Of a stretch of 40,435 bases of DNA, positions 37,914 to 40,435 are shown one piece after another; positions within the stretch are counted from its first letter, which is position 1, and the number at the start of each line of letters is the position of its first letter. Below the pieces are notes generated by a model. That model saw nothing but the letters and a program-made list of their open reading frames with translations, had not been told where the DNA came from and made no database searches. Both the position numbers and the translations under genes were made by a program. The stretch comes from Gammaproteobacteria bacterium (GTDB lineage Bacteria > Pseudomonadota > Gammaproteobacteria > Acidiferrobacterales > UBA6901): assembly GCA_016218345.1 (NCBI GenBank), contig JACREH010000087.1, positions 1 through 40,435 of the forward strand, given 5' to 3'.

Positions 37914-39116
37914 TTATAGGGATTCTACATAACTTTTGATGCGTTGCGCCGCATCCGTGCATTCGGCGAGCGGCGCGACCAGCGCCAGGCGCACCCGGCC
38001 GCGCCCGGGGTTGACGCCGTCGGCCTCGCGCGACAGATAACTGCCGGGCAGCACCAGCACGTTCTCCCGGGCGTACAGGCCGCGGGCGAAGCTCTCGTCG
38101 TCCTGCGGGGTGCGCGCCCACAGATAAAACCCGGCTTGCGGTTTCTGCACGTCCATGACCGGCGCGAGAATATCGAGCGCCGCCTCGAATTTCGCGCGGT
38201 ATTGGGCGCGGTTGGCGGCGACATGCGCCTCGTCGCCCCAGGCACGGATGCTGGCCGCCTGGGTGGGTCCGGGCAGGGTGCAGCCGTGATAGGTGCGGTA
38301 TTGAAAGAATTGCTCCATCACCGCGCCGTCGCCGGCGACGAAGCCGGAGCGCAGCCCCGGCAGGTTGGAGCGCTTCGACAGGCTGTGAAACACCAGGCAA
38401 TGCCGGTAATCCTCGAGTCCGAGGTCGTTGGCCACCTGCAGCAGGCCGGTGGGCGGATGGGCCTCGTCGAAATAAATTTCCGAATAGCATTCGTCCGAGG
38501 CGATAATGAAATCGTGCCGCTGGGCGAGTTCGATGAGCCGCGCATAGTCGGCGTGCCCCATGACCGCGCCGGTCGGGTTGCCGGGCGAGCAGACGTACAC
38601 CAGCTGGGTGCGCGCCCAGATCGGTTCGGGCACGCGCTCGAATTCCATGCGATAGCCGGAATCCGGCAGGGTGTTCAGGTAATACGGCTCGGCCCCGGCC
38701 AGCAACGCCGCGCCTTCGTAGATTTGGTAGAACGGATTGGGCATCATGACGATCGGACGCGCGTGGCCGGCGCGGTCGACCACCGCCTGCGCCGCCGAGA
38801 ACAGCGCCTCGCGCGTACCGCAGGCCGGCAGGACATGGCGCTCGGGATCGAGCGGCACTTTGTCGAGCCCGAAGCGCCGTGTCGCCCAGGCGGCGATGGC
38901 GGTGCGCAGCGCGGCCTGACCGCGGGTAGTGGGGTAGCTCGATAGCGTGGCCAACTGCGCGGCCAGTTCCTCCAGCACCATCGCCGGCGCCGCATGCTGC
39001 GGTTCGCCGACCGACAGTCGGATCGCGCCCTTGCCGGAGGCCGGAGAGACGCCTTGAATCAGCCGCGCGAGCTTGTGAAACGGGTAGGGCTGGAGCTGCT
39101 CGAGCCTTGGATTCAT
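37914..39116 (-). CDS. dapC: Succinyldiaminopimelate aminotransferase DapC
   Basis: This 400-residue fold-type I PLP aminotransferase starts [19 protein letters not shown], like DapC of Bordetella and related proteins. The PLP lysine is in [18 protein letters not shown]; the cofactor-binding [11 protein letters not shown] and [12 protein letters not shown] are in place. It probably transaminates N-succinyl-2-amino-6-ketopimelate. It is placed as first gene of dapC-dapD-dapE, which supports this substrate over the many alternatives for this fold. Confidence 0.93.
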   Translation of the reverse strand: MNPRLEQLQPYPFHKLARLIQGVSPASGKGAIRLSVGEPQHAAPAMVLEELAAQLATLSSYPTTRGQAALRTAIAAWATRRFGLDKVPLDPERHVLPACGTREALFSAAQAVVDRAGHARPIVMMPNPFYQIYEGAALLAGAEPYYLNTLPDSGYRMEFERVPEPIWARTQLVYVCSPGNPTGAVMGHADYARLIELAQRHDFIIASDECYSEIYFDEAHPPTGLLQVANDLGLEDYRHCLVFHSLSKRSNLPGLRSGFVAGDGAVMEQFFQYRTYHGCTLPGPTQAASIRAWGDEAHVAANRAQYRAKFEAALDILAPVMDVQKPQAGFYLWARTPQDDESFARGLYARENVLVLPGSYLSREADGVNPGRGRVRLALVAPLAECTDAAQRIKSYVESL

Positions 39117-39121
39117 CTAAG

Positions 39122-39330
39122 GAAGACCTACTCCGCTATGCTGCGTTCGTCTTGTCATAAGATATGAAGCCCTACTACGCTTCGCTGCGTTCATCTTGTC
39201 ATATGATACTGTAGCCTTACTACGCTACGTTTCGTTCGTCTTGCCATACGATACCGAAGCCCAATTATGTCTTTGTCGGAACAATGTCCATAAGGCGAGC
39301 TTCGCGGCGTTCGTCTTGTCATTGATATTA
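39122..39330. repeat. Family C tandem repeat array (period 44-45 bases) between dapC and the EamA gene
   Basis: Units start at 39122, 39166, 39211 and 39256. The consensus begins gaagccctactacgcttcgc and continues tgcgttcgtcttgtcatang. Units 1 to 3 are clear; unit 4 is expanded and decayed, ending near gcgttcgtcttgtcat at 39307. Units are head to tail without unique spacers. The array fills the 253-base divergent intergenic region, so it is where the promoters of dapC and the transporter should lie. Confidence 0.8.
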
Positions 39331-39369
39331 GTTTCGCGATCGAAACGATAATTATACGGTAACCGCCAC

Positions 39370-40242
39370 ATGCCAGCCAACCGCCCATCCGCGTTCCTAC
39401 CGATAACGAGCCTGCTCGCCGGCGCCGCCCTCTGGGGGTTGGTCTGGTATCCGATGCGGTTGCTGGAGGCCGGCGGGTTGCGCGGTCTGTGGCTGGTGCT
39501 GGTGCTGTATGCCGCGGCGCTCGCCTGTGGTCTGGCCTGGGCGGGTCCGCGGCTGCGCGGGTTCTCGCAACTACCGGGCTGGTCGCTGTTGCTGATGCTC
39601 TCGGCGGGTTGGACCAACCTGGCGTTCGTGCTCGCCATCGTCGACGGCAATGTGCTGCGAGTGTTGCTGCTGTTTTATCTCTCGCCGCTGTGGGCGGTGC
39701 TGTTTGGCTGGTGGTTATTGGGAGAGCGCCCTAGCCGCGCCGGTTTGGCGAGCTTGGTGGTGGCCATGAGCGGCGCGTTGTTGATGTTGTGGAACCCCAC
39801 GGCCGGATTTCCATGGCCGCAAGATCAGACCGATTGGCTGGCGTTGTCGTCGGGTTTGGCGTTTGCGCTTTCGAATGTCGCGGTGCGCAAGGCGACAGTA
39901 CTATCGATCGCTGCTAAATCCGTTGCTGCCTGGCTGGGCGTGGTATTGATGAGCACGGCGCTGATCGCATTCGTTCACCCCATTGCGCCGGCCATCGAAA
40001 CCCCGGTGGCGCTCGGCGCGGTCATGCTCGGCGTGTTCGGAATCTTCACCATGACCGCCCTGGTCCAGTACGGCGTTACCCACATGCCGGTGCATCGTTC
40101 GGCGGTGATCCTGCTGTTCGAGTTGATTGTCGGCGCGCTGTCGCAGCAGTTATTGACCGATGAGATTGTGACGCTGCGCGAGTGGGTGGGTGGGGGGTTG
40201 ATTATAGTGGGCGCCTATCTGGCGGCGCGGGTAACGGAGTAG
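39370..40242 (+). CDS. EamA/DMT-superfamily transporter
   Basis: This 290-residue protein has ten predicted membrane helices arranged as two EamA repeats. The first runs from LPITSLLAGAALWGLVWYP to about residue 140 (LLLFYLSPLWAVLFGWWLLG, VVAMSGALLMLW); the second ends VILLFELIVGALSQQLLTDE and LIIVGAYLAARVTE. The family exports small metabolites such as amino acids or nucleosides; the substrate cannot be told. It is divergent from dapC. No strong ribosome site precedes the ATG at 39370. Confidence 0.88.
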   Translation: MPANRPSAFLPITSLLAGAALWGLVWYPMRLLEAGGLRGLWLVLVLYAAALACGLAWAGPRLRGFSQLPGWSLLLMLSAGWTNLAFVLAIVDGNVLRVLLLFYLSPLWAVLFGWWLLGERPSRAGLASLVVAMSGALLMLWNPTAGFPWPQDQTDWLALSSGLAFALSNVAVRKATVLSIAAKSVAAWLGVVLMSTALIAFVHPIAPAIETPVALGAVMLGVFGIFTMTALVQYGVTHMPVHRSAVILLFELIVGALSQQLLTDEIVTLREWVGGGLIIVGAYLAARVTE

Positions 40243-40269
40243 TTTGTTATTTGGTAGCAAGCGGGATTG

Positions 40270-40422
40270 TATCGCCTGCGGCGATAGGTTTTATCTTGCG
40301 GTTCCCGCACCGCGGGCGGGGTACTTAGACTCAGACCCTCCCTGGTCTTCTCCCTGACGGGCAGACCTTAACGCGGTCTGTCCAAATTCGCTCCCAGCGA
40401 ATTTGTCTTGTCGCGACAAGAC
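40270..40422. repeat. Cluster of six consecutive small inverted repeats at the window end
   Basis: In order: tatcgcc-tgc-ggcgata (40270-40286); cccgc-acc-gcggg (40304-40316); agacc-ctccct-ggtct (40333-40348); cagacc-ttaacgc-ggtctg (40362-40380); aaattcgct-ccc-agcgaattt (40384-40404); gtcttgtcgcgacaagac (40405-40422). No reading frame of note occupies the stretch 40243-40435. The first may terminate the transporter transcript. The rest may be the edge of a structured RNA or repeat element cut by the window. Confidence 0.55.
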
Positions 40423-40435
40423 CCGTTTGCCGGGA

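Noticed and set aside
39122-39330. Possible CRISPR array (regular 45-base units)
   Set aside because: The whole unit repeats head to tail with no unique spacers, and no cas gene is in the window.

Overview
The window is a gene-dense, GC-rich stretch of chromosome from a gammaproteobacterium. Evidence for the group is the gene order mtaD-ubiG-mupP / mtnA-gyrA-serC-pheA-tyrA-aroA-cmk-rpsA-ihfB, which follows the order known from Pseudomonas and relatives, together with lapA-lapB-pyrF, rpsF-rpsR-rplI-dnaB-alr-radA and dapC-dapD-dapE. The genus cannot be named from the sequence. There is no rRNA, insertion sequence, prophage or CRISPR array. About forty protein genes and one tRNA are visible.

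Layout. Positions 1-3000 hold a truncated membrane protein gene, a secreted blue-copper-like protein, a secreted protein of unknown function, a YciK-type dehydrogenase (minus strand) and a tiny anchored protein. A minus-strand block (about 2997-9623) reads mtaD, ubiG, a small DUF559 endonuclease gene bracketed by hairpin repeats, mupP, rmuC and two tandem receiver-GGDEF genes. From 9775 to 25145 the plus strand carries mtnA, gyrA, serine and aromatic amino acid synthesis (serC, serA, pheA, tyrA, aroA), cmk, rpsA, ihfB, the lipopolysaccharide-control pair lapA-lapB, pyrF and a small membrane protein. A tRNA-Leu(CAG) lies on the minus strand at 25227-25313. Plus-strand genes resume with rnr, rlmB, rpsF-rpsR-rplI, dnaB, alr and radA (to 33946). 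A minus-strand set follows: a double-FHA protein, a PP2C phosphatase, dapE, dapD and dapC. A plus-strand EamA transporter and a cluster of small hairpins end the window.

How the genes work together. serC and serA make serine. pheA, tyrA and aroA complete the shikimate pathway and lead to phenylalanine and tyrosine. mtaD and mtnA handle methylthioadenosine. dapC, dapD and dapE make diaminopimelate by the succinylase route, alr makes D-alanine and mupP recycles MurNAc-6-phosphate, so several genes feed peptidoglycan. The rest is core replication, translation and RNA decay.

The unusual layer is the repeats. At least eight gene junctions carry short elements with inverted arms built from near-tandem copies of cgcagaga/cgcaaag (family A) or cgcagataaa/cgcagatgaa (family B). 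A third family of about 45 bp (family C) occurs as a tandem array upstream of dapC, as a fragment in the rpsF leader, and as an in-frame insertion inside mtnA. A fourth, with a CCTTCCCC...GGGGGAAGG hairpin, brackets the DUF559 gene. Other oddities are a YciK homologue lacking the usual SDR serine and lysine, and an apparent CTG start overlapping the rmuC stop codon.
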